Shown piece by piece: positions 46,825 to 58,250 of a stretch of 64,000 nt of DNA; the first letter of the stretch is position 1, and every line of letters starts with the position of its first letter. The notes beneath the pieces were generated by a model. The model worked only from the letters and a program-made list of their open reading frames with translations. It did no database searches and was not told the origin of the DNA. A program made the position numbers and the translations under genes. Source of the DNA: Thalassia testudinum (lineage: Eukaryota; Streptophyta; Magnoliopsida; Alismatales; Hydrocharitaceae); NCBI GenBank assembly GCA_037157565.1, contig JAZHRO010000046.1, positions 18,574,501 to 18,638,500 of the forward strand, given 5' to 3'.

Positions 46825-49592
46825 TGTAAGCACCTTTGTTTCGATGTACCAAAATTATGTTTACTACTACACTAATATTTCACGACTATCTCGTATTAGA
46901 GCTTCTCTATTGGATCAAGTTCAGATGGTTGCAGATCTGTGTCTTTTACTTTTATTTGAGTCTAAGATATTATTGTAAGGAACCTCAAAATAAAACTCAA
47001 ATGGATTTTCATGCTTCTTTCTAAATCAATTTTTAGGGTTATTGATCGACCAATTTGAATGATCAACCAACCAACTTAGTTAATCATCAAACCAGCCAAT
47101 TTTAGGAAGTTGATTAAAATCCTTTTGATCGACCGACCAAGCTAATTAATTGACGAATTAGTGATCGATTAAATAATTATATTGATCGACCAAACAACAT
47201 TTGGATTGACCAATATACCTTAATAGATCGACCAATTTGACTTCCTCTTTAGGCCAACTTTTCAATATAAATAGAGGTCGTACACAACTCTTTTTCACAT
47301 TAACTTTCAATAGAAATATTCTAAAAAAGATTAGAGCATCTCACGCATCATTCAAGTGTTTCTATACTTCGCTATTCACGTCATTTAAAGTACGTCATTT
47401 CAAACCTCTGCTAAACTTCTCGTTTGATTTTTATTGAGGTTCCATAGATATTTTTATTGTTCTTTTACATTGTTGTTCTAATTAATGGATCCCAAGTTAT
47501 TAGGAAGATTTGTGTTGTTGTTATTGTGCTTCTCTTCAGGGTAAAAGGAGAAGTGTTTGTAAACAGGTTGTGTCACTCTCGTTCAAGTTGTTTGATAGTG
47601 GATTGACTAGCTGATGTGTATGCATCTGCATAGCCTAGTCTATTTATGCATGTTCTTAATGTCGTAGAAGCACCATGCAATGTAAATATTGCATAACATG
47701 CATCATCATGCATTTAGGTCAAAGTGTATAAATTGTATAGTAATTTGATCTTTATGGTGGTCAGGGACAGGCAATATTTAATCGGGGCCTCAGATTGAAG
47801 ATCAAACCGTACGAATCTGATTAGGGTGATGATTGGAGTTCAACAACTCTAAGATAGCCCCACTTGGACTTCTATAGCATCAGATGCTGTCCGAGAAAGA
47901 TCATAAACAAAGGGCCATGATGGTGTACATCCGTAGTTCAGATGACAAATTCGACCGCACGGATGGATTCAGATTGATGATCATAGCCCAACAGAGTGAA
48001 AATCGATCCAATCCAACATCCGTGGCACCATTTACATGACATAGGATATGGACGGTGAAGATGGCACCACATGGCACCATCCCAACTGCCCAACCGGCCC
48101 AAGGAACTGCTGCTGTTGTTCTCTTCTTAGCCGCACGATTGCATCTAAGTCATTGGATCATCATCCAACGACCAAGATTGATCCTCAACCGCCTTCACAA
48201 CTCCTCAATGATGAGATGTCGTTGAGCAATCACAGCCGTTGGATCAAGATCCAACAGTCGTGAGTGATGGAGCCGAAGTCCTCTTCTCGTCAATCCACTA
48301 CGAGCAAGCAGTCACGCAGTTATGGGCGATGTAGAGGTCGCACGATCGAATTGTGCGCACCTCAAATTAGAAGTATAGGCGAAATTTGCTTCTTGGATGC
48401 AACGCGGACGGCGGATGGAGCGGCTACGTGGAATCACCAGAGTGCGTAAATCACACACGCGTGATCAGATGCTCATGGGAATGCCTAATCGCACTCGCAG
48501 ATGCTTGATGAAAGTGCGGGTGCATTGCGTTTAAGCTACCTGATCTCGCGACCGGACGAATGAGATCAATATATCATGGCTTATGCATTGAGTGCAAGGA
48601 GGTGGGGAGGCGCACGCACATCCCCCACATTTAAGGCTTTAGTGACGAATAAATTCATCACTAAAGACCCAACATTAATGTTTTAAGGTTAAAATGACCT
48701 ATTTGCCCTGAACCTCTATGCCTATAGAAATGCCTACTCCCCCCACATATCATTCATCCCTTCCTCCACCTCTCTTCCTATCCAAAGCTCTAAAGAAGAT
48801 TGTCCCAAACCCGAGATGCACCTCTAGAGTTAAAATCAAAATTTTATCCACTTCTTACCCCGTTCGTGGAGTTCTCATGGTCGTCTTCTCACCCCCATTT
48901 TTACAGTGGTTCCCGCGACGACGACAACCGACCTCGCCCCTAGTTCTCCCTACTTCGGTCTCTATCTTCCATCTCCGCTCTACATCTTCCAGGCATTGTC
49001 CCTTTATAGCTTGTTCTCCAAGCAACCATTGAGAAGGATAATTTCTCACCTCTCTTCTCTTTACTGCTTTCTAGAATTGATTTGCCACTTTCTAGCTGTA
49101 AAATTTCTAGCTTTCTAGTTGTAAAAACATTATCCTTATTATAAAAGTGTTTCATTCTCTCTCTCTCTCTCTCTCTTAGTGTTAATATCAGATTCATTGT
49201 GATTATCTCACTTTTAAACAAAAATTACAAAAGAAAATAACCGCAAATTTCAAATCGACGTAGCCTCCTTGTGTTTGACCCAAAATTCTTTCGAGTTTCG
49301 GTAAAATTATCTGTTGACGGATTTCCTTGCAAATCTCACTACAACGATGAGTTTTCAAAACTCAAACCTTTCGTCATAGTTTTTTTGCTATAACACTAAC
49401 CTTGACTAGTCGAAAAAATCCTAAGCTGAGAGCTTAGCTAGTGGTTCACTCGATTTGGGTTTCCACTCAAAATCCAGGTGTAACTTGTGCTTGATTCTGT
49501 TGTGAATTCGTTTTTCTTTCTACTATTTAGAAAAAGCGATACTATTCACCCTTCCCCTCCACTATACATTTTGATCCATAGGCAAACCCTCA
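46825..49592 (+). repeat. Copia 5' LTR, split by solo LTR C
   Basis: Pieces 46825-47611 and 49396-49592 match 57017-58023. GATCGACCAA-type words are repeated at 47040-47235. The break lies in GATTGACTAG|C, compared with GACTAGCCTTGAC in the other LTR. Confidence 0.9.
47612..49395 (+). repeat. Solo LTR C inserted in the copia LTR
   Basis: It starts TGATGTGTATGC and ends TTGCTATAACA. It is flanked by CTAGC (47607-47611) and CTAAC (49396-49400), a 5 bp duplication with one change. It has no internal sequence, so it is a product of LTR-LTR recombination. Its first part is related, in reverse, to the start of LTRs A and B. It holds a decayed tRNA-like module at 48300-48353 (CGATCGAATTG as B box) and a weak TATA box near 48720. 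A CT run lies at 49152-49178. Confidence 0.85.
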
Positions 49593-49594
49593 TT

Positions 49595-49606
49595 TGGTAT
49601 CAGAGC
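49595..49606 (+). other. Copia primer-binding site (initiator tRNA-Met)
   Basis: TGGTATCAGAGC lies two bases after the LTR end CTCA. This is the standard plant Ty1/copia primer site. Confidence 0.95.
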
Positions 49607-49621
49607 TTCATTCTCTAGAAG

Positions 49622-50530
49622 ATGCTAAAGTCATCTATTGATAAATATGCTGAGAGGTAATAAGTAGTTCGACCTCCACCCTTTGTTGGAACAAACTATG
49701 ACTACTGGAAGGCCAAGATGCATATCTTCCTAAAGTCGATGAATTTTGATGTGTGGGATGTCATTGCCTCTAGGTACACACGGTTCGAGATTAAGGAGGG
49801 AGTGGCGGCAACTCTAAATCAAAAGAAGATGGCAACGTGTAATGCAAAAGCCATGAACACAATCTTCTATGAGCTTTCTGAAGCATAATCCAATCACATC
49901 TCTGCTTGTAAGATAGCCTATGAGATTTAGATCATCCTCGAAGTCACCCATGAAAGGACGTCCTGAGGTAAAAGAAACTAGAGTCAATCTACTGACAGAA
50001 AATTATGAGCTTTTCGGGATAAAAATGTAAAATCAATCAAAGAGATGTTCACGAGATTCATGGACAACATAAACTCCCTAAGGAATATTGACTAGGAGAT
50101 CAAGAAGGAAGCTTTGGTGAGGAAAATCCATCAATTGGTCACCAGTGATTGGGAAACTAAGACTACAACCATACGAAGGTCAAAAGATCTATCTACTTTG
50201 ATATTAGACTATCTTATTGGAAGCCTAATGACCTACGAGGTTCAGTTCCATCACATGAAGGAGCATGAAGATGGAGTCAAGAAGAAGACTGTAGCTCTTG
50301 AAGCCAATCAATAGTCTGAAGATTCCTCGAGCGAAGAGGAAGAGGAAGACATAGCCCTCCTCTCAAGAAAGTTTAGAAAGATCCTCAAAAGCAAGAGTAA
50401 CTATAGAAAGAAGAAAGAAGATGCCAAAGCAAATGCCATTGTTTGCTACAACTACAAGAGAAAAGGACACATCAAGAATAATTGTCCATTTCTCAAAATG
50501 GAATCAAAAAATAAGTTTCCCACAAAGTAA
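49622..50530 (+). pseudogene. Copia gag
   Basis: The frame starts at ATG 49622 (MLKSSIDKYAER), then a double stop, then the copia gag domain VRPPPFVGTNYDYWKAKMHI and KSMNFDVWDVI. Stops and a frame change follow. The 50114-50314 piece reads LSTLILDYLIGSLMTYEV, normal for gag of this family. The zinc knuckle near 50446-50490 reads CYNYKRKGHIKNNC; the second Cys is Tyr. The protein would form the particle and bind the RNA. Confidence 0.85.
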
Positions 50531-51874
50531 GGAGAGAAGAAGCCCTTCACAACAACTTGGGATGAATTAGACTCGAGTTTGAAGAAGAAGAAACCTCCAG
50601 AGACGAAGCTCTTCTAGGACTAATGGCTCTAGAAGATGAGGTAACCTCTTTCTCACGAGATGAGTTATTAGAAACCTTTTTTGAGATGCATGACATAGCT
50701 AAGTCACTGAAATTAGAGAATAAAAACCTAGCAAAAGCATTACGGGAAGAAAGAGCACAAAAAAATATGCTTACTCAATGAAATAAAGAGTTATCTGATG
50801 AAATCACCTAATTAAAATCACACATAGATAATTTAATAGTAGATATAGGTAAATTAAAAGAAAATTATGATATTCTCTTAAATGATCTAGCTAAATTCAC
50901 AAAGGGAAGTAGAAACTTGCATAAGCTATTAGGAACACAAACCCAGAGCACCATAAAATTTGGGTTAGGTGACATACCTAAAAACGATCATGAAGCATCC
51001 AGTTCTAGCCAAAATAAAAGGAAAGGTGGCTTGCCTAAATAGGCAGCGCAAGCTAACCACCATGGACCTAAATAGAAATGGGTACCAAAAGCACTATTGG
51101 AATCCTTTTTTGTAGGTCAAGTAGACTATAAGAAGTGGACATATAAACAAATCAATGGAACATTAAAGCCACTCTATAGATTAGCTAAACCAAGACCTCA
51201 CAAACACAAACCAATGACAAGAACGAGAAGAAAGGAGATGGATCATGGATAATAGATGTTCAAAGCACATGATCGGGGACGAAGACCTATTCCTACAACT
51301 TCATCACCAGGAAGGTGGTATGGCCACTTTTAGGAACAACCGCAAGGGCCGTATTACTGGTAATGGTCAAATTGGTAATTCTTCAACTCCTTTTGATAAT
51401 GTATGTTTAGCTAGTGGATTAAAGCATAATCTTCTAAGTGTAAGCCAAATATGTGATAACGGATATAAAATCACTTTCACATCAAATGGATTTAAAATAC
51501 GGGATAAGGAAACAAAACAAACTCTTCTCAAGGGAAACAAGCATAAAGATATCTATACTGTCAACTTCAACAAATGCGATAGTCATGAATGTCTTGTCAT
51601 ATTTGATGAAGAGGTAGCACTATGGCACAAACGACTAGGTCATGTTCACATGGGAAACATTAGTAGTCTTGTGAAGCATGAGCTTGTCAAAGGTCTGCCA
51701 AAATCCAACTTCAAGAAAAGTAAAGTCTGCGATTCTTATCAAGTTGGTAAACAAACTAAAAATCCTTTTAAACCAAAAAGGATGGTTAGCACTTCACAAC
51801 CTCTGGAGCTACTTCACTTAGACTTATTCGGACAACCAAATCTGAAAGCCTATGTGGGTGTAGATATTGTCTAG
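50531..51874 (+). pseudogene. Copia protease and pre-integrase region
   Basis: 50531-51230 encodes a charged helical spacer (gag tail) with stops. The protease at 51230-51290 reads WIMDNRCSKHMIGD, where the family normally has Asp-Ser/Thr-Gly; the Gly is Arg, so the active site is lost. Later parts are LASGLKHNLLSVSQICDNGY and the pre-integrase zinc region LWHKRLGHVHMGNI with CDSYQVGKQ, in which one zinc-binding Cys is Tyr. The open frame ends at TAG 51872. Confidence 0.85.
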
Positions 51875-52790
51875 TCATAATTGATGACTTCTCTAGATTT
51901 ACTTGGGTATCCTTCAAAAGAAGTAAGGACTTAACCATTAATGCCTTTAGCAAACTAGTTAGAAGACTACAACATAAGAAAGGATCTGAAGTGATTAGGA
52001 TGAGAAGTGATCACAGCGGAGAATTTAGAATGAATCTTTTTCTAATTTTTGTGATCAATATGGGATAAAACATAAATTTGCTTTCCCTAGAGTTGCACCT
52101 CAGAACGGTGTAGTTGAGAGGAAAAATAGGACCTTGCAAGAGTGTGCCAACACAATGCTATGTGAGTCCATGCTGCCTCGACATTTTTGGGCAGAGTCTA
52201 TAAAATTTCTTGCTATATCCAAAATAGATCCTTGATTAGAACAATCGTAAACAAAACACCTTTTGAACTCTATCATGAAAGGACACCAAGAATTTCCTAC
52301 TTCAAGATATTTGGTTGTCGATGTTTTATACTTAACACGAAGGAAAACTTGATAAGTTTGATGCTAAAAGCTTAGAAGGAATATTCTTTGGTTACTCAAC
52401 AAGAAGTAAAGGCTATAGAGTTTTTAACAAGAAGAATTCAGTTGTTGAGGAAACTATGCATGCTTCATTCAATGGAACACCAACTCTACCTAAATCTTTT
52501 GAAAACTATGATGATGATGATGATCAAATAGATGACTCATCAAACATTCTAGAAGAAAATGTTTCTGATGAACTACCTAAAGATATTTCCTATGTAAAAG
52601 TTCATCCAAAAGAATTGGTGATAGGAGAATTGTCTAGAGTTAAAACTAGATCTTCCTTTAATACTTTAGCTTTCATTGCATTTGTTTCTCAATTAGAACC
52701 CGAAAATGTTAAGGAAGCCTTTCCTGGCAACTATTGGATTATAACAATGGAAGATGAGTTGAATCCATTGAAAAGAAATCATGTATGAGA
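51875..52790 (+). pseudogene. Copia integrase core and C-terminal part
   Basis: The core holds LELLHLDLFG (first Asp, in the preceding frame near 51815), then VIRMRSDHSGEF (second Asp, about 51998) and NGVVERKNRTLQE (Glu, about 52110). A frame change occurs around 52030-52060. The C-terminal part has TPFELYHERTPRISYFKIFGCRCF (about 52257-52325; a standard copia stretch) and a variable acidic linker (52456-52788) that ends near EAFPGNYWI. Confidence 0.8.
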
Positions 52791-53580
52791 ACTTGTTCCA
52801 AAGCCTGACTCTCTGACCATTATACAAACCAAGTGGGTCTTTAGGAATGAACTTCATTAATAAGAAGTACTTATAAATAAAGCTAGACTTGAGGCCTAAG
52901 GATATAATCAAGAAGGAATAGATTTTTATGAAACATATGTGCCTGTAGCTCACCAAGAATCCATTAGAATGTTGCTAGCCTTTGCCACCCATATGAAATT
53001 CAAACTTTTTTAGATGGACGTCAAAAGTGCCTTTCTAAACAGATTCATCAAGGAGGAGGTCTATGTTAAACAACCTCTAGGTTTTGAAGATGGTAAATAT
53101 CTAGACTATGCATATAAACTAAACAAAGCATTATATGGCCTAAAACAAGCTCTATGAGCTTGGTACGATAGATTAAAATCTTATCTAATTGAAAATGAGT
53201 TTAAAATTGGTAAATAGATCGAACTTTATTTACAAAAAGAAAAGAACATGATCCCTTAATAATACATATATGTCGATGATATCATTTTTGATGCTACTAA
53301 TGATCTGTTATGCCATGAATTTGCAAAGATAATGTAGGATCAGTTTGAAATGAGTATGATGGGAGAAGTTTGGTTCTTTCTCAGACTTCAAATTGACTAT
53401 CTGTCCTTTGGAATCTTCATATCTCAAACCAAATACACCACAAAGTTCTTGAAGAAATTCTCTATGGACAAAGGGAAGGGTAAAGACACACCTATGATAG
53501 TCTCTACATAATTAAAATCTGATGACACAGGTAAATCTGTAGATCAAAAATTATATAGAAGCATAACATGATCATTATTA
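52791..53580 (+). pseudogene. Copia reverse transcriptase
   Basis: Motifs in order: KWVFRNEL, ARLEA, GIDFYETYVPVAHQESIRML, MDVKSAFLNRFIKEEVYV, YKLNKALYGLKQA, then the catalytic YVDDIIF (about 53272-53292). At least eight stops interrupt it (for example before MDVKS and after LKQAL). It is clearly copia-type (YVDD). Confidence 0.85.
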
Positions 53581-54190
53581 TACTTGAATGCTAGTAGCCC
53601 TAATATTCTCTTTTGCACATGTTTATGTGCTTGCTTTCAAGTAAACCTTAAAGAAACACATTTAAATGCTATTAAAAGAATACTTAGATACTTAAAAAAC
53701 ACACAAGACCCAGGACTTTTCTATTCGAAGTCAAACACATTGGAATTATATTCCTTTTGTGATGCTGATTATGCAGGTAGCTTTACAGACAGATAGAGTA
53801 CTAGTGGAATGTATCAATTTCTCGAAAATTCCCTAGTCACTTGTTTCTCTCGAAAACAAAACACTATTTCACTTACAACAACCGAAGCAGAATATGTAAC
53901 TGCATCTTTATCTTGTTCACAACTATTGTGGATGAAAGAAACCTCACAAGATTTTGGCCTATCCTACAAGAATAACAAAATCCTGTGTGACAACACTAGT
54001 GCCATTAACATGTCTAAGAATCTAGTACAACACTTTAGAACTAAACATATTGGTGTTAGACACCACTTTTTAAGAGATGGTCTTAAAAGGAGAAGTTAAC
54101 CTAGAGTTTGTTAAAATAGAAAATCAATGAGCTAATATCTCCACAAAACCACTTCCAAAAGAAAGGTTTAACATAATTTTCCATTCACTA
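53581..54190 (+). pseudogene. Copia RNase H
   Basis: Two open pieces (53584-53796 and 53809-54099) show HLNAIKRILRYLKNTQDPGL, SFCDADYAGSFTDR, TSGMYQFLENSLVTCFSRKQ, TEAEYVTASLSCSQLLWMK and the IKTKHIGVRHHFLRD-like end (here RTKHIGVRHHFLRD). It is closest in wording to SIRE-lineage RNase H. A TAG splits it after FTDR. Confidence 0.9.
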
Positions 54191-55208
54191 GGTTTATTAA
54201 GACTAAAAGAACTTAATTGATTTATTTGATTGACTTGTTCTACACTGTTGATCTATCAATTTTTTAAACTGATCGACCTAAACACTTTGATCTATCAAAG
54301 TCCTTGTTTGATCGATGAAATTCTTTGGCTGGATATTTCCCTCCAAAAAATTTAGTTTTGATCAATCAACTTAGTTGTTTGATCGACCAATCCGGTTGGG
54401 CAGGAATTTTGCCTCCAATCGTTCAAACTCTGATCGACCAATTAACTTAATTGATCGATCACTTTTTGTTTCGATCGACCAAAATTGGGTGGTTTTACCT
54501 TTCGAGATTGCAATCTTTTTACCTCAAATCTCACTCCTAATCTACCTAACCGACCTTGATAACCGTGATTAGCTTCCTAAAATGTTTTTACCTATTTTGC
54601 TAATCATCTTTTTTTGTAAAAAAAACACAGGTTTTCATCATCAAACCTATTCTTTTACCACCTATACCCCACCATTTGGTCTCCACATTCTCTCCACCAC
54701 CACACAAAAATCCCCATCTGACCCCACCTCTCCTCCTTTGGTGACAATATCAATCAACCTTCCTGTCCTCTCCGACCATCGTTGTCTCTCATGGAAAGAA
54801 GCCATGCCGCCTTCGTTCACCCTTCGTGCACTGCAACACCTCACTCGATGCCTCCTTCGTTGCACCTCCGTGCAACCTCAACCTCCGACCGTGCACACCT
54901 CTCACCAGCCATCCACCACCTCCTTGCCGACCTCTCTTTGATCGACCAATCTTTCATTGGTCATGGTACACTCCAAACTTAGTTGAAATCTGTCACTTTT
55001 GGATTTTTTTTGTAAGTATTAGATTGCCATGATATGGTTTAATGATTTTTTTGCTTCATCTTATGATTGCTTGTGAAATCTTGTAGTAAAAATGAGCTAA
55101 TCATCTATTTACATCTCATTTTTGATGCGTCTGACCACTTTTGGTCAACCGGATTTCTTGGTTGATTGACCAAAAGTCGATTTTTCCATAACTCTATCTG
55201 GGTTATTT
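54191..55208 (+). other. Spacer with repeated GATCGACCAA words
   Basis: Between RNase H and the extra ORF lie many copies of a TTGATCGACCAA-like word (54240-54495, 54938-54952, 55140-55250). A Pro/Ser/Thr-rich frame at 54582-54941 may be leader or the start of the extra protein. GTAAGT at 55013-55018 and a CACAG at 54628-54632 resemble splice sites but cannot be confirmed. Confidence 0.6.
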
Positions 55209-56704
55209 TTGATCAACCAGTCTAAATTTTTGATCAATCAACATGTTTTAAAATTCTCTGAAAGGGCTCCAAAATGCGCACGTGCCTCCTCTTCTGCTCA
55301 TGATGATACGTTTGACCTGCTTTTGACCACTAAGGCCGCTCACAACCGTTTTTCTCTATTTGCCAAATTTTTAGCACACGTTGGTAGACTAGTTGATTTT
55401 GCATACTTTGAGTGTATCTTTGCTAGAATCCATGAAAAATTTGCATGTCACCAGATTTTACATCATTTTAGGCAAAACTTTTATGCAGGTTCTAAGAATA
55501 GCCACATGCCCGATGTTGACCCAATGGCCTGTCATCCATTTTATGCCAAGCTGAAGAACACAAGTGAGGGCCTCAACATTGAGTTGACCTTGAACGTCTA
55601 TGGCATAGATGTTCTAGTCAATGCAGATGTTCTTTCAGAGATTCTTGGTTGTCCGTTTGTTGGTCCTACCTTTCTTGAGCTCCACTAGCTGACATAGATG
55701 GATACCATTAGAGAGCCTTGCTCAGTCCCTCTCATTTTGACTTAGGTTGTCCAGCCAAGTCCCCTTATTTTCTTTGTCTACCTAGATTTCTTAATCGTGT
55801 CTTTTAATGGAATTTCATTTCCAAAGCTGCATCTTTTAAGAACTGCCCTAGCACTATGCTCATTACTCTTTATGCCTTTCTTAATAACATCCTATTCAAC
55901 TGGAATCGCTTGATTTTGTATTTAATGAGCAAGCAACCCACCAGCTCCTTCCAGTTTGGGACACTTCTTTCCCACATCTTCCTATATTTCAATGTTCCCA
56001 TGGATATTAATCATAAACAGTTTATCACTAGAGTCTCCAAATTTGATAATCTTACTTATAAGAAGATGGAACAAGCTCAAAAAGCCTATGGTGAGGATGC
56101 AGCCCAGGAGTAGCAGCAGCAACAGTAGGAACCATCAGCAATTCCTCCATTCCCACCTTTTGAGCACGTTACAGCGACCTTTCCTCCTCCAATGCAACCC
56201 TCTCCATGCTTCTATGAGCAGGAGTGGAGCATTTTGGATAGACCACTTTTATGCAGGGATTTTGTCAGTATCCAAGATGTAACGAATGGTATTTCTTTGA
56301 TGATGTGTCGGTAAAGAGAGACAGACTTGGTGATGATGAGATAAGGGCATCAAGTATCAGAGTACCTAAATGCTCAAAGCTAGTTCTTGGATACACTTGG
56401 AGAGTCTATTCATGACATTCAGCAATAGCTTCACTGGCCTCCATGACCTCGGCAATCTACTACCATGCCTCCATCATCAGCAGAACCTCCACCTCCTCAT
56501 CCTACCACTGTAGCAGCACCAGCAGTCCAGCAAGTTACACCACCTAGCTGGACATCTAGGCAGCCAACACCAAGATTGTCAGCTCAGCGTCACCTTTGTC
56601 TTGGTTAGCCTGTATCCTTAGAGAGATCAGATTCGCTAGATCTTGAGTTGGATATAGACCTCCAGAGCATGATGGATGCCTTCATGGCATCACTAGACGA
56701 CTAG
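55209..56704 (+). pseudogene. Extra 3' ORF of the copia element (putative plant transposon protein-like)
   Basis: The longest open piece (55209-55688) encodes a segment that includes FARIHEKFACHQILHHF, then HPFYAKLKN, then IELTLNVYGIDVLVNADVL and SEILGCPFVG. The 'FYAxL...V.GxxI...xxL.xILGxP' layout resembles the domain known as putative plant transposon protein (Transposase_32), often seen in plant retroelements. Later frames (55856-56113) include MDINHKQFITRVSKFDNLTYKKMEQA. The C-terminal part is Pro-rich and ends DLQSMMDAFMASLDD before TAG 56702. Several stops and frame changes occur. SIRE elements often carry an env-like ORF here. Function is unknown. Confidence 0.6.
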
Positions 56705-57016
56705 CTTTACTTTTACTTAGCTTTATTTGGACTGTAGAAATTAATATTCTCTAAACTATTTCATTTTCTACTCTGCTTATCTAGACTCTTTCACATCATT
56801 ATTATATGCATGGATATTATCTCTCTCAGATATATTTTACTCTCATTGTAATTGCATGTTGAAATTATTGTTGCTTTATTTACATAATTAAGGGGTAGTT
56901 AAATGAAAAACATAGTAGCATGTTTTACTTTTTGCTGAAACAAAGAAGAGGAGATATTATGCATAACTGTTTCAATTTCATAATTATAATTTTGTAGTCA
57001 TCAAAAAGGGGGAGAA
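56705..57016 (+). other. Copia 3' non-coding region and polypurine tract
   Basis: AT-rich DNA without a gene ends in AAAAAGGGGGAGAA (57003-57016), which abuts the LTR and is a typical copia polypurine tract. Confidence 0.85.
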
Positions 57017-58023
57017 TGTAAGCACCTCTGTTTTGATGCACCAAAATTATGTTTACTACTACACTAATATTTCAGGACTATCTCTGTTCAGAGCTTCTCT
57101 CTTGGATCAAGTTCAGATGGTTACTGATTTATGTCTTTTACGTTTATTTAAGTCTAGGATATTATTTTATGTAACCTCAAAAAGAAACTCAAGCGGATTT
57201 TTGCACTTCTTTCGAAATTAGTTTTTAGGGTTATTGATCGACTAATTTTTCTACTTCATCGACCAAATTTGATTGATAGACCAACCAACTTAATTAATCA
57301 ATCAAACCAGCCTATTTTAGGATGTGGATTAAAATCCTTTTGGTCGACTAACCAAGTTAATTAATCAACCAATTAGTGATCGATCAAATAATTATATTGA
57401 TCGACTAAGCAGCATTTTGATCGACCATTATAGCTTAATTGATCGACCAATTTGACTTACTTTTCAGGCCAACTTTTTAGTATAAATAAAGGTCATACAC
57501 AACTCCTTTCACAATAACTTTCAATAGAAATATCCTAAAAGAGATTAGAGCTTCTTGTGCTTCTTTCAAGTGTTTCTACGCTTCGCTATTCACATCATTG
57601 AAAGCACGTCAATTCAAACCTCTGCTGAAATTCTGGTTCGATTTTTATTGAGGTTCCACAGATATTTTTATTGCACTTTTACATTGTTCTTTTTATTAAT
57701 GGATCCCAAGTTGTTGGGAAGATCTGTGATGTTGTTGTTATTGTATTTCTCCTCAAAGTAAATAGAGAAGTGTTCATAAAGAGGTTGTGCCACCCTCGTT
57801 AAAGTGGTATGATAGTGGATTGACTAGCCTTGACTTGTTGGGAAAATCCTAAGCTGAGATGATTAGGTAGTGGTTTTCATCCAGTTTAGGTTTCCACTCT
57901 AAATCCAAGTGTAAATTATGCTTGATTCTGTTGTGAATTCATTTTTCTTTGTACTGTTTAAAAGAAGTGATACTATTAACCCCTCCCCTCTAGTATATGT
58001 TTCGATCCACAGGAAAATCCTCA
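57017..58023 (+). repeat. Copia 3' LTR
   Basis: 1,007 bp from TGTAAGCACC to ATCCTCA. A TATA-like TATAAATAAAGG lies at 57481-57492. The GATCGACCAA word recurs at 57230-57450. It is followed by the AATTA duplication and leader DNA of B. Confidence 0.9.
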
Positions 58024-58230
58024 AATTAGGGTTTGTGTTATTAGGTGGTGGAATGAAATCTAAGGGGTGGGTGGTGGGGATATACTTGCAAAACCTTCAA
58101 TTGCACTCTTCTCAAACCTACCACTTTTGCCCACCTAGGGGGACAGTAACTCCAATCTGAATAAGAATGGAGACGGGTGAGGTAAACAATAAGTAGGGTG
58201 GAAAACATGGGAACTTAAAGTGCATCGCCT
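58024..58230 (-). other. 5' leader of element B, remaining part
   Basis: It aligns by eye with 36400-36600 of A (GTGGTG.AATGAAA and GGGG..ATA.TTGCA phrases), which confirms that the copia element split the leader of B. Confidence 0.6.
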
Positions 58231-58248
58231 CCCTGTCAATGATGCAAA
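58231..58248 (-). other. Primer-binding site of element B (decayed)
   Basis: The - strand reads TTGCATCATTGACAGGGA, then GGCGATG. It keeps the CATTG.CAGGGAGG framework of the tRNA-Asp-type sites in el2 and A but has several changes. Confidence 0.5.
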
Positions 58249-58250
58249 AA

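Larger units (their letters stand above)
46820..58028 (+). mobile_element. SIRE-like Ty1/copia retrotransposon
   Basis: Both LTRs begin TGTAAGCACC and end in CTCA. The exact duplication AATTA flanks it (46820-46824, 58024-58028). The primer site TGGTATCAGAGC, gag-protease-integrase-RT-RNase H order and an extra ORF after RNase H fit the SIRE lineage. Many stops make it inactive. A solo LTR splits its 5' LTR. Confidence 0.9.

Noticed and set aside
54582..54941. A separate gene before the copia extra ORF
   Set aside because: The Pro/Ser/Thr-rich frame has no recognisable domain and overlaps repeated GATCGACCAA-type words at its edges.
55013..55018. Intron between 55013 and a later AG in the copia 3' region
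   Set aside because: GTAAGT alone is weak evidence and no matching acceptor could be linked to a continuous frame.
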